From: Pseudomonadota bacterium | GTDB lineage: Bacteria; Pseudomonadota; Alphaproteobacteria; Rhizobiales; Xanthobacteraceae | NCBI GenBank assembly: GCA_023404705.1 | Contig: JAEYAU010000017.1 | Location: 1 to 19,613 of the forward strand | Direction: 5' to 3' | DNA length: 19,613 bases | Shown here: piece after piece, positions 7,182 to 13,550 of the stretch | Numbering within the stretch: the stretch's first letter is position 1 | Layout: each line of letters starts with the position of its first letter | Made by a program: the position numbers and the translations under genes | The notes under the pieces: model-generated | Seen by the model: only the letters and a program-made list of their open reading frames with translations | What the model was told of the DNA's origin: nothing | The model's database searches: none

Positions 7182-8101
7182 CGCTTGAGATACTGGCCGA
7201 CGAAATCGAAGCCGACGAAGCGCTGATAGGCATCGGCGAGCCGCTTCGTGACCGGGCCCCAGACCTGGCCTTCGGGGCCGATATGCACGCCGTTGAGGCG
7301 TGTCACCGGGCAGATGCAGAGCGAGGTCGAGGTGAGGAACACCTCGTCTCCGTTATAGGCGTCGTAGAGATCGAGGTCGGTCTCGGTCACCGTCAGACCG
7401 TCCTCGCGCGCGAGGTCGATCACGGTCTGGCGGCTCACGCCCGGCAGCACGAATTTCTCGCGCGGCGTGAGCAGCTCCTCGCCACGCACCACGAAGATGT
7501 TCGAGCCGAGCCCTTCGGCGAGATTGCCGTTGACGTCGAGCAGCACGGCCCAGGCTTCGGGATCGATGCTCTGCACCTCCTGATCGGCGACGATCAGATT
7601 GAGATAGTTGTGGGTCTTGGCGCGCGGCGTGAGCGAATCCGGCGGCACGCGGCGCTGCGAAGGGACCACCACCTTGATGCCGTCCTTGAAGAGCTTCGCC
7701 CGTTGCGTGAAGGGGAGCGGCGCGCATTCGAGCACGATGTTGGGACCGTGATGGTCGAGATTGTCGCCCGGCACCTCCTTCACGCCGCGGCTGATGCGCT
7801 GTCCGACCCAGTAGTCGTCGTCGGCGCCGAGCAGATGGCGGTTGCGCTCGAACAGCTCCTCGGTGAGCGCGCACATGCGCTGCGGCCCGAAGCCCGGATC
7901 GATGCGCAGATATTTGAGCGAGCGGTAGAGCCGGTCCACGTGCTCCTTCACCTTGAACAGGCGATGGCCGAAGCTGCGGGTCATGTCGAAGCAGCCGTCG
8001 CCGTAGACCCAGCTCGTGTCGCGGAACGGGATGCGCACCTCGCGCTCGGGCATGAACTCGCCGTTGAACCAGGCCACGCGTTCGTTGGTGCGTGTGGACA
8101 T
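7148..8101 (-). CDS. Class IV (fold-type IV) PLP aminotransferase, IlvE/DAAT-like
   Basis: A 317-residue pyridoxal-phosphate enzyme of the branched-chain / D-amino-acid aminotransferase superfamily. RAKTHNYLNLI contains the Schiff-base lysine (Lys162), aligned with AAKAGGNYLSSLL of E. coli IlvE. EGLGSNIF (196-203) is the PLP-contacting glutamate block, and FVLPGVSRQTVIDLA follows it. The N-terminal VYGDGCFDMTRSF and the later EHVDRLYRSLKYLRI are the usual opening of the family. Substrate is uncertain: branched-chain 2-oxo acids are the default, but D-amino-acid, amine or aminodeoxychorismate-lyase-like activity cannot be excluded. The ATG at 8101 has a GGGAGG site five to six bases upstream and begins near the conserved fold; an in-frame ATG at 8167 lacks this support. 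The 3' end overlaps ampR. Confidence 0.85.
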   Translation of the reverse strand: MSTRTNERVAWFNGEFMPEREVRIPFRDTSWVYGDGCFDMTRSFGHRLFKVKEHVDRLYRSLKYLRIDPGFGPQRMCALTEELFERNRHLLGADDDYWVGQRISRGVKEVPGDNLDHHGPNIVLECAPLPFTQRAKLFKDGIKVVVPSQRRVPPDSLTPRAKTHNYLNLIVADQEVQSIDPEAWAVLLDVNGNLAEGLGSNIFVVRGEELLTPREKFVLPGVSRQTVIDLAREDGLTVTETDLDLYDAYNGDEVFLTSTSLCICPVTRLNGVHIGPEGQVWGPVTKRLADAYQRFVGFDFVGQYLKRYVDGMEARAF

Positions 8102-8219
8102 TTCGACCTCCCGGAGCCGTAACGGGCCGCAGCGGAGCGCAGCTTGCCGCACGCACGCGGCGTCCACAATGGCGCGCCAAGGAATCGGTGCGATACCGCT
8201 GCGGATCGCGGCGCAGCGG

Positions 8220-8248
8220 TTGACCGGCTTGCATCCGGCACCGTAACC
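8220..8248 (+). promoter_or_regulatory. Candidate promoter of the zauP-zapA-6S region
   Basis: TTGACC (8220-8225) and GTAACC (8243-8248) are separated by 17 bases. The -35 is near consensus and the -10 is weak. It lies in the 228-base divergent gap between the aminotransferase and the coiled-coil gene. I see no other gene there. Confidence 0.4.
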
Positions 8249-8250
8249 TT

Positions 8251-8272
8251 CCGCGGCAAATCATTGCGGCGG
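8251..8272 (+). other. Leader hairpin upstream of the coiled-coil/zapA pair
   Basis: CCGC-G-GCAA-ATCA-TTGC-G-GCGG folds into two 4-bp segments around one G-G mismatch. It would lie immediately 3' of the candidate promoter and is followed a few bases later by ACTTTT. It could be a weak attenuator or simply chance in GC-rich DNA. Confidence 0.3.
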
Positions 8273-8329
8273 CGGACTTTTCGCCGAGCGCGTGCGGCGC
8301 TGCGGCCCGTGCGGCGGGCGGGGGAGGCG

Positions 8330-8611
8330 ATGACCGATTCGAACGTGATCGACGCTGCGACCAGACGGCTTTCCGCGGCGCTCGATGCGCTGGAGGCCGC
8401 GGCGGAGCGACGGCGCGAGGCCGATCGCGGCGAGAGCGATCTCGCCGCGCAGGTGCATGCGCTCGGCACCGACCGCTCGCGGCTCGCCGCAGAGCTCGAC
8501 AGCGTGACGGCGCGCTCGCGCCGGCTCGCCGACACCAATCGCGAGATCGCGCGCCGCCTCGACAGCGCGATGGAGGGCGTGCGCGCGGTCATCGACGCGC
8601 ACGAGCGGTGA
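8330..8611 (+). CDS. DUF4164 coiled-coil protein, ZauP-like (ZapA partner)
   Basis: A 93-residue, very charged, Ala/Leu/Arg-rich protein with near-continuous heptads (about residues 8-75) and no signal peptide or membrane segment. Size, composition and position directly upstream of zapA match DUF4164. In Caulobacter the corresponding gene encodes ZauP (ZapA upstream protein), a coiled coil that works with ZapA to focus the FtsZ ring at midcell. The identity here rests on synteny and coiled-coil character rather than a catalytic motif. A GGGGGAGG site immediately precedes the ATG. An upstream in-frame ATG at 8144 would add 62 arginine-rich residues that look non-coding. The stop is four bases before the zapA ATG, so the two are co-translated. 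Confidence 0.8.
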   Translation: MTDSNVIDAATRRLSAALDALEAAAERRREADRGESDLAAQVHALGTDRSRLAAELDSVTARSRRLADTNREIARRLDSAMEGVRAVIDAHER

Positions 8612-8615
8612 GGCC

Positions 8616-9002
8616 ATGTCGCATGTCAGCGTCACCATCAATGGCCGCCAATACCGCATGGCCTGCGAGGACGGACAGGAGGGCCATCTGGTGCGGCTCG
8701 CAGCCGATGTCGACCGGCGCATCAACGAGCTGCGCGAGCGCTTCGGCGAGATCGGCGATACGCGCCTCGTCGTCATGGCGGCGATCACCATCGCGGACGA
8801 GCTGAGCGAGATCGGCAAGCGCGTGCGGCGCCTGGAGGACGAACTTGCGGGGCTACAGGATGCCCGCTCGGTTGCGGCCGACCGCGCACAGGCGACCCAG
8901 GCGGCGCTCGCCGCGGCCCTCAACAATGCGGCCGAGCGGATCGAGCAGGTCACCCGCAGCCTCAACGAGGGGGTCACCGGCAACGGCGTCGCCATCGGAT
9001 AG
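8616..9002 (+). CDS. zapA: Cell division protein ZapA
   Basis: A 128-residue cytosolic FtsZ-ring accessory protein. The N-terminal globular head is typical (VSVTINGRQYRMACEDGQE, then LVRLAADVDRRINELRERFG). A helical region containing RLVVMAAITIADELSEIGK leads into a C-terminal coiled coil (about 66-120), the part through which ZapA dimers form antiparallel tetramers that bundle FtsZ filaments. Its length fits alphaproteobacterial ZapA. GAGG lies two bases before the ATG, overlapping the end of the upstream coiled-coil gene. The order zapA-6S RNA-fau downstream is a widely conserved proteobacterial neighbourhood and reinforces the call. Confidence 0.93.
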   Translation: MSHVSVTINGRQYRMACEDGQEGHLVRLAADVDRRINELRERFGEIGDTRLVVMAAITIADELSEIGKRVRRLEDELAGLQDARSVAADRAQATQAALAAALNNAAERIEQVTRSLNEGVTGNGVAIG

Positions 9003-9067
9003 GCCGTGCGCGCGTATTTCTGCTTCCACGGGTGGCGCTCGGGCCGTTGGCGCACTACATTACGCGG

Positions 9068-9235
9068 GCGGGGCTGCTGGGTGCGTCAGGAGACACGTAT
9101 CCCCGGGGCCTTATCGATCCTAACGGGAGCTGTCCCTGGCCTCGTCCGTGGACTTGGTCACTACGGCGCCCACCTACTTCGTAGGTTTCCCGGGATCGAT
9201 ACTCCGACGGCTTTTGTGGCTCCGCACTCAACTTC
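9068..9235 (+). ncRNA. ssrS: 6S RNA
   Basis: It occupies the zapA-fau gap, the conserved position of ssrS, and folds into the expected rod. The closing stem pairs GTGC (9081-9084), GGAG (9089-9092) and CAC (9094-9096) with GTG (9216-9218), CTCC (9220-9223) and GCAC (9224-9227). Beyond a large internal loop (CCCCGGGG side; CTCCGACGG side), TATCGATCC (9112-9120) and CGGGA (9124-9128) pair with TCCCG (9188-9192) and GGATCGATA (9193-9201). Terminal hairpins follow, including ACCTAC-TTC-GTAGGT (9172-9186). 6S RNA mimics an open promoter and sequesters sigma-70 RNA polymerase in stationary phase. The ends are estimates; TACATT at 9056-9061 is a plausible -10. The small ORF across the region is not a gene. 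Confidence 0.88.
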
Positions 9236-9244
9236 CTTCCCGGC

Positions 9245-9832
9245 ATGACCGATTTGGACGACATCGCTGCGCTGAAGAAGGAGCTGCGCGCCGAGATGGT
9301 GCGCAAGCGTGACGCACTGCCGGCCGCCGACCGCCAAGCGGCCGCACAAACGATCGCAGACCGGCCGTTTCCGGTGCCCTTCCGATCCGGCACCATCATC
9401 TCGGCCTTTTCGGCGCTCAAGAGTGAGATCAACCCGGTTCCGCTGATGCGCCGGCTGGCCGAAGCGGGCGCGCAGCTCGCGCTGCCGATCGTGGTCGGGC
9501 GCGGCCAATCGCTGATCTTCCGCGCCTGGAGCTTCGGTGACCCGTTCCGCGCCGGGGTCTGGGGCATCCGCGAGCCGCTGCCGGAAGCGCCCGAGGTCGA
9601 TCCCGACATCCTCCTGGTTCCGATGCTGGCCTTCGACCGGACCGGCAACCGCATCGGCTACGGCGCCGGCTATTACGACATGTCGATTGCCCGCCTGCGC
9701 GCCGCCAAACCCGTGGTCGCGGCGGGCATCGCCTTTGCGGCCCAGGAAATTCCCCATGTCCCAACGACACCGCGCGACGCACGCCTCGATCTCGTGCTAA
9801 CGGAACAAGAGGTAATCGACTTCAGGACCTGA
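9245..9832 (+). CDS. fau: 5-formyltetrahydrofolate cyclo-ligase
   Basis: A 195-residue enzyme (YgfA/MTHFS family) that converts 5-formyl-THF to 5,10-methenyl-THF using ATP, returning a storage folate to one-carbon metabolism. The N-terminal LKKELRAEMVRKRDAL carries the conserved basic residues. IGYGAGYYD (137-145) is the signature glycine-tyrosine loop near the C-terminus, and LLVPMLAFDRTGNR just before it is also conserved. The ATG follows the 6S RNA 3' arm by only a few bases, and no Shine-Dalgarno sequence is visible (CTTCCTTCCCGGC precedes it), so translation may be weak or need a separate or processed mRNA end. The next gene starts two bases after the stop codon, implying co-translation. 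Confidence 0.93.
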   Translation: MTDLDDIAALKKELRAEMVRKRDALPAADRQAAAQTIADRPFPVPFRSGTIISAFSALKSEINPVPLMRRLAEAGAQLALPIVVGRGQSLIFRAWSFGDPFRAGVWGIREPLPEAPEVDPDILLVPMLAFDRTGNRIGYGAGYYDMSIARLRAAKPVVAAGIAFAAQEIPHVPTTPRDARLDLVLTEQEVIDFRT

Positions 9833-9834
9833 GC

Positions 9835-10653
9835 ATGCGTCTTCTGTTCGTGGGTGACGTGGTTGGCCGATCGGGCCGCGCCATCGTGACGGAGCGCCTG
9901 CCGGGCCTGGTGCGGGACTGGAAGCTCGACTGCGTCGTGCTCAATGGCGAGAACGCGGCCGGCGGCTTCGGCATCACGGAAGCGATCTACAACGAGATGA
10001 TCGATGCGGGCGTCGATGCGGTGACGCTCGGCAACCACGCCTGGGACCAGCGCGAGGCGCTTGTCTTCATCGAGCGCGCGCCGCGCCTCGTGCGGCCGAT
10101 CAACTATCCGCGCGGGACGCCGGGCCGCGGCTCGGCGCTGATCGAGGCGAAGAACGGGGCGCGTGTCTTGGTGATCAATGCGATGGGGCGGATCTTCATG
10201 GATCCGCTCGACGATCCGTTCGCCCTGGTCGATCACGAGCTCGAGGCGTGCGGCCTCAAGAGCGGCGCCGACGCGATCGTGCTCGATCTGCATGCCGAGG
10301 CGACGAGCGAGAAGCAGGCGATGGGCCATTTCTGCGATGGCCGCGCGAGTCTCGTGGTCGGCACGCACACGCATGCGCCGACCGCGGATCACCAGATCCT
10401 GCCCGGCGGCACGGCGTTCCAATCCGATGTCGGCATGACGGGCGACTACGCCTCCGTCATCGGCATGACCAAGCACGAGCCGCTGCAGCGCTTCCTGCGG
10501 CGGATCCCGGCCGCGAAGTTCGAGCCGGCGCTCGGGCCCGCGACGCTGTGCGGCCTCGCGGTGGAAATCGACGACAAGACCGGGCTTGCACAACGGGTCG
10601 GCGCGGTGCGCGTCGGCGGACGACTGGAGCAGGCGCGGCCCGACTTCTGGTGA
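9835..10653 (+). CDS. TIGR00282/YmdB-family metallophosphoesterase
   Basis: A 272-residue binuclear metallophosphoesterase. The metal ligands follow the family pattern: Asp8 (LFVGDVVG), Glu39-Asn40 (NGENAAGG), Asn67-His68 (LGNHAWD), His153 (DLHAEATSEK), and His178/His180 (GTHTHAPTAD). Bacillus YmdB of this family hydrolyses 2',3'-cyclic nucleotides and affects biofilm and RNA-decay phenotypes; the role in alphaproteobacteria is not established. Length equals the family norm. AGGA lies seven bases before the ATG, inside the end of fau, so the pair forms a tight operon. Its stop codon is followed immediately by the ribosome site of the next gene. Confidence 0.9.
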   Translation: MRLLFVGDVVGRSGRAIVTERLPGLVRDWKLDCVVLNGENAAGGFGITEAIYNEMIDAGVDAVTLGNHAWDQREALVFIERAPRLVRPINYPRGTPGRGSALIEAKNGARVLVINAMGRIFMDPLDDPFALVDHELEACGLKSGADAIVLDLHAEATSEKQAMGHFCDGRASLVVGTHTHAPTADHQILPGGTAFQSDVGMTGDYASVIGMTKHEPLQRFLRRIPAAKFEPALGPATLCGLAVEIDDKTGLAQRVGAVRVGGRLEQARPDFW

Positions 10654-10660
10654 GGAGGCG

Positions 10661-11266
10661 ATGATGCGAAGATGGCTGTGGCTGCTGATGCTCTTCGCGG
10701 GTCTCGCGAGCGGGGCGCAGGCGCAGGTCTCGCCCGCCGACATGGACAAGCGGATCGAGAGCCAGGCGGCCGGGCTGAAGGACGGCGCGCGGGCGGCGCG
10801 CGCGGCCTTTGTCGATTTCGCCTGGCCGGCCGATGCGGCCGAGTACAAGGCGCTCGCCAAGCACATCATCGTGCTGGTCACGGCCGTAAGCCAGGACCCG
10901 CAGGAGCTTCCGATCAAGCGGGTCTATGTCGATGCGGGCGGCAAGCCGATCGAGCTGCGCCGGCTCGGCGGCGAGCGCGGCACCATCTCGGATCCCAACG
11001 TCGCGGCCGGGCTCGGCGCCCATCGCGAGGATTCGTTCTGGCTGGCGCCCGCCAGGGCCATGGCGCGCAAGGGCCATCTGCGCGTGGACTTCGCGACCAA
11101 CCGGGAGGGCTTCGGCGTCTACGAGCTGCCCGGCACGCCGCCCAATTTTGTCGTCGGCGATCCCTTTCCGAATCCGCCACGCGGGGCGAAGCCGGACCTC
11201 AAGGTCGTGCGAAGCATGCTGGAGCGGGAATATCCGGGTTTCGCTGTGCCCTGGGAGCTGCACTGA
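10661..11266 (+). CDS. Secreted hypothetical protein
   Basis: I do not recognise this 201-residue protein. It has a clear Sec-type signal peptide: MMRR, the hydrophobic WLWLLMLFAGLASG, and probable cleavage after AQA at residue 21. The mature part begins with a helical, Ala-rich region containing WPADAAEYKALAKHIIVLVTAV, followed by a mixed region with ELPIKRVYVDAGGKPIELRRL and AHREDSFWLAPARAMARKG. There is no further membrane segment, no lipobox and no obvious catalytic motif; two near-C-terminal Pro/Gly-rich loops are visible. A GAGGAGG site overlaps the upstream stop codon; starts at 10661 and 10664 are both possible. It is co-oriented and contiguous with the phosphoesterase gene, so probably co-transcribed, but nothing ties the functions together. 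Confidence 0.72.
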   Translation: MMRRWLWLLMLFAGLASGAQAQVSPADMDKRIESQAAGLKDGARAARAAFVDFAWPADAAEYKALAKHIIVLVTAVSQDPQELPIKRVYVDAGGKPIELRRLGGERGTISDPNVAAGLGAHREDSFWLAPARAMARKGHLRVDFATNREGFGVYELPGTPPNFVVGDPFPNPPRGAKPDLKVVRSMLEREYPGFAVPWELH

Positions 11267-11351
11267 GCCCAGCCGCGGTTCTGGATTTTACCCCGTCCTC
11301 GGCTTATAACGCGCGCCCACCTTCTAATTGTCGAGAGAACAAGAGGCCATC

Positions 11352-12098
11352 ATGGCCGGTCATTCCCAATTCAAGAACATCATGCACCGCAAGGGCCGCC
11401 AGGACGCGGTCCGGTCGAAGCTGTTCTCCAAGCTCGCGCGGGAAATCACGGTCTCGGCCAAGATGGGCCTGCCCGACCCGGCCATGAACCCGCGCCTGCG
11501 CGCCGCGATTCTCGCGGCCCGCGCCGAGAACATGCCGAAGGACAATATCGAGCGCGCCATCAAGAAGGCGATCGGCGGCGATGCCGAGAACTACGACGAG
11601 ATCCGCTACGAGGGCTACGGCCCCGGCGGCGTCGCGGTGATCGTCGAGGTGCTGACCGACAACCGCAACCGCACGGCCTCCGACGTGCGCTCCTACTTCA
11701 CCAAGAGCGGCGGCAACCTCGCCGAGACCGGCGCGGTCTCGTTCATGTTCGACCATGTCGGCATCGTCGAGTTCGAGGCCAAGGTCGGCTCCGCGGACGA
11801 CGTGCTCGAGGCCGCGATCGAGGCCGGCGCCGACGACGTCGTCTCGGGCGAGAACGGCCACGAGATCTACACCACGCAGGAGTCGCTGCGCGAGGTCGCC
11901 AAGGCGCTCGAGGCGAAATTCGGCGAGCCGCGCAAGGCCGCGCTGGTCTGGAAGCCGCAGAACACCGTGCCGGTCGACGACGAGGCGGGCGAGAAGGTGC
12001 TGCGCCTGATCGAGACGCTCAACGAGCACGACGACGTGCAGAACGTCTATGCGAATTTCGAGGTCTCGGACGCGCTCGTCGCCAAGATGAGTGCGTAG
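11352..12098 (+). CDS. yebC: YebC/PmpR family protein
   Basis: A 248-residue protein of the three-domain YebC/TACO1 family. The N-terminus MAGHSQFKNIMHRKGRQDA is diagnostic, followed by KLAREITVSAKMG, NPRLRAAILAARAENMPKDN and YEGYGPGGVAVIVE. Members were named as DNA-binding regulators (PmpR), and some act on the ribosome to relieve stalling at proline-rich stretches; which role applies here cannot be told. An in-frame ATG 24 bases upstream exists, but AGAGG is well spaced from 11352 and the family always starts with this motif. The 85-base gap upstream holds a TATAAC at 11305-11310 that could be a -10, with no good -35. The gene often neighbours ruvC; here three genes intervene. Its stop is three bases from a convergent stop codon. 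Confidence 0.95.
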   Translation: MAGHSQFKNIMHRKGRQDAVRSKLFSKLAREITVSAKMGLPDPAMNPRLRAAILAARAENMPKDNIERAIKKAIGGDAENYDEIRYEGYGPGGVAVIVEVLTDNRNRTASDVRSYFTKSGGNLAETGAVSFMFDHVGIVEFEAKVGSADDVLEAAIEAGADDVVSGENGHEIYTTQESLREVAKALEAKFGEPRKAALVWKPQNTVPVDDEAGEKVLRLIETLNEHDDVQNVYANFEVSDALVAKMSA

Positions 12099-12101
12099 TC
12101 T

Positions 12102-12875
12102 TCAGCGCAGCTTGTCCCAGATCGGCATGCTCACCAGCGCGGCGACCATGATGATCGCATAGGCGGACCAGCGATAGGTGCGCTCCGACGCAACGTGGAA
12201 CAGCCGGCCGCCGGCCCACATGGCGAGGATGTGCAAAGGGCCGATCAGCAACGCGAGCGCCAGCACCTCGGGCGTGAGCAGGCCGTGATAGACATAGATC
12301 ACGACCGAGGCCGCCGCGAAGATCGCGAAATAGACGATGAAGTTGGCGCGCACGACCGCGACCTCGCTGGAGCTGCCGAGCCAGTAGAGGATGATCGGCG
12401 GCCCCGAGATCTGCACGGCGCCGCCCATGGTGCCGGCGAGCAGGCCGACCAGGATCGTGATCGGAAGCATCGGCCGCCCCTGGTAGCGCCAGCCCGAGGC
12501 GAGGACCGGCACCAGCGCGAGCACGCCGAGCGCGATCGCCCAGCGCAGATGATCCGGGTGGGCATATTGCAAAATCATCACACCGAACTGCGCCGCGATG
12601 ATCGCCGCAATGGCGAGCGGCGTGATCTCGGCCCAGCTGGCGCGACGCCAGACACCGAACGCGAAGGCGAGGCCGGTCGCGAAATCGATCAGCAGGAAGG
12701 AGGCGGCCGAGGTCCGCGGATCGTAGACCGCGCTCATCAGCGGCACGTAGATCAGCGCCGAGCCGAAGCCCGAGAAGCCGCGCACCGCGCCGGAGAGAAT
12801 CGAGATCGAGACCGCGAGCCAGAAGCGCGGATCGGCGATGACAGCGGAGAAGGTCGCGATGTCGGGAAGGGGCAC
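12102..12875 (-). CDS. TauE/SafE-type permease (sulfite exporter family)
   Basis: A 257-residue integral membrane protein with about eight hydrophobic segments and the two glycine-rich family motifs: AVRGFSGFGSALIYVPL (residues 30-46) near the N-terminus, and GLLAGTMGGAVQISGPPIIL in the middle. The family exports or imports sulfite, sulfoacetate, sulfolactate or related organosulfur anions across the inner membrane; the substrate is not predictable here. The start is GTG, with no good ribosome site just upstream, so the N-terminus is provisional. It lies 69 bases downstream of the Lrp/AsnC gene on the same strand and may be co-transcribed with it. It is convergent with yebC with only three bases between stop codons, leaving no room for an intergenic terminator. 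Confidence 0.87.
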   Translation of the reverse strand: MPLPDIATFSAVIADPRFWLAVSISILSGAVRGFSGFGSALIYVPLMSAVYDPRTSAASFLLIDFATGLAFAFGVWRRASWAEITPLAIAAIIAAQFGVMILQYAHPDHLRWAIALGVLALVPVLASGWRYQGRPMLPITILVGLLAGTMGGAVQISGPPIILYWLGSSSEVAVVRANFIVYFAIFAAASVVIYVYHGLLTPEVLALALLIGPLHILAMWAGGRLFHVASERTYRWSAYAIIMVAALVSMPIWDKLR

Positions 12876-12944
12876 GGGCGGACGCTGCGCTGAAGGGAGG
12901 CCAGTGATTAGCAGGTCAAGCCCGACGCGACGACCCGCACTGCC

Positions 12945-13424
12945 TCATGGCAGATGAGCGAGCGGCAGAGGCGCGTCGGACTTGATGCGGCGGATGGCGA
13001 AATTCGAGCGCAGGTCGGCGACCATGGGAAGCGTCAGCAGCTTCTCGGTCAGTAGCGTCTCGTAGCTCTTGAGATCCGGCACGACGATCTCGGCAATGAA
13101 GTCGGCGACGCCCGAGACCATATGGCAGGCGACGACCTCGGGCATGGCCAGGAACGTCTCCTGCAGGATCGCGGCATTCTCCTTGGAGTGCTTGGCCGAG
13201 CGGATCTCGACGAACACCGTCAGGCCGAGGCCGACGGCCTCGCGGTCGAGCACCGCGCGGTAGCCGCGAATCACGCCGTCCGCCTCGAGCCGCTTGATCC
13301 GGCGCAGGGAGGGCGAGGGCGAGAGGCCGGCCGCATCGGCGACGTCCACATTGGTGCGCCGGCCGTCCTCCTGCAGAGCGGCCAGGATGCGGTGGTCGAT
13401 GGCGTCCAGATCAGGAGTTGGCAT
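12945..13424 (-). CDS. Lrp/AsnC family transcriptional regulator
   Basis: A 159-residue feast/famine regulator. LDAIDHRILAALQEDGRRTN opens the N-terminal DNA-binding domain; the helix-turn-helix is VDVADAAGLSPSPSLRRIKR (26-45). The C-terminal RAM ligand-binding domain spans about 66-145, with the glycine/aspartate turn VSGVADFIAEI that lines the effector pocket in this family. Such proteins bind amino acids as octamers and usually control amino-acid transport or catabolism. A GAGGAG site lies five bases before the ATG. It is divergent from an EamA exporter, with a perfect 9-bp inverted repeat between them, so autoregulation and control of the exporter are likely (inference). The permease gene follows on the same strand. 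Confidence 0.93.
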   Translation of the reverse strand: MPTPDLDAIDHRILAALQEDGRRTNVDVADAAGLSPSPSLRRIKRLEADGVIRGYRAVLDREAVGLGLTVFVEIRSAKHSKENAAILQETFLAMPEVVACHMVSGVADFIAEIVVPDLKSYETLLTEKLLTLPMVADLRSNFAIRRIKSDAPLPLAHLP

Positions 13425-13446
13425 TCAAACTCCTCATCGAGCATAC

Positions 13447-13467
13447 AATTGGCATGTTATGCCAATT
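13447..13467. promoter_or_regulatory. Lrp-type operator candidate between regulator and exporter
   Basis: AATTGGCAT-GTT-ATGCCAATT is a perfect 9-bp inverted repeat with a 3-base centre, in AT-richer DNA than its surroundings. It begins 23 bases upstream of the regulator ATG and ends 84 bases before the exporter ATG. The size and position fit an autoregulatory Lrp/AsnC binding site; the binding protein is inferred from adjacency. Confidence 0.65.
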
Positions 13468-13550
13468 TCGGCGGCTCTCAAGCATCATCTTTGCAAGGAC
13501 ATGCCCTTGCCTTTGGCGCTATCCGGGTCACAGCCACCCGGAGCCGTGCC

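Noticed and set aside
6212..8122. Very long plus-strand frame spanning ampR and the aminotransferase
   Set aside because: Out-of-frame with ampR and antisense to the aminotransferase; Arg/Ala-rich shadow translation with no recognisable domain.
9006..9248. 80-residue open frame over the zapA-fau gap
   Set aside because: The region folds as 6S RNA in its conserved location; the frame has no ribosome site and overlaps the fau start.
13122..13550. Upstream extension of the EamA exporter
   Set aside because: It crosses the Lrp operator and runs antisense to the Lrp gene; hydrophobic transporter sequence begins only after the ATG at 13551, which has a ribosome site.
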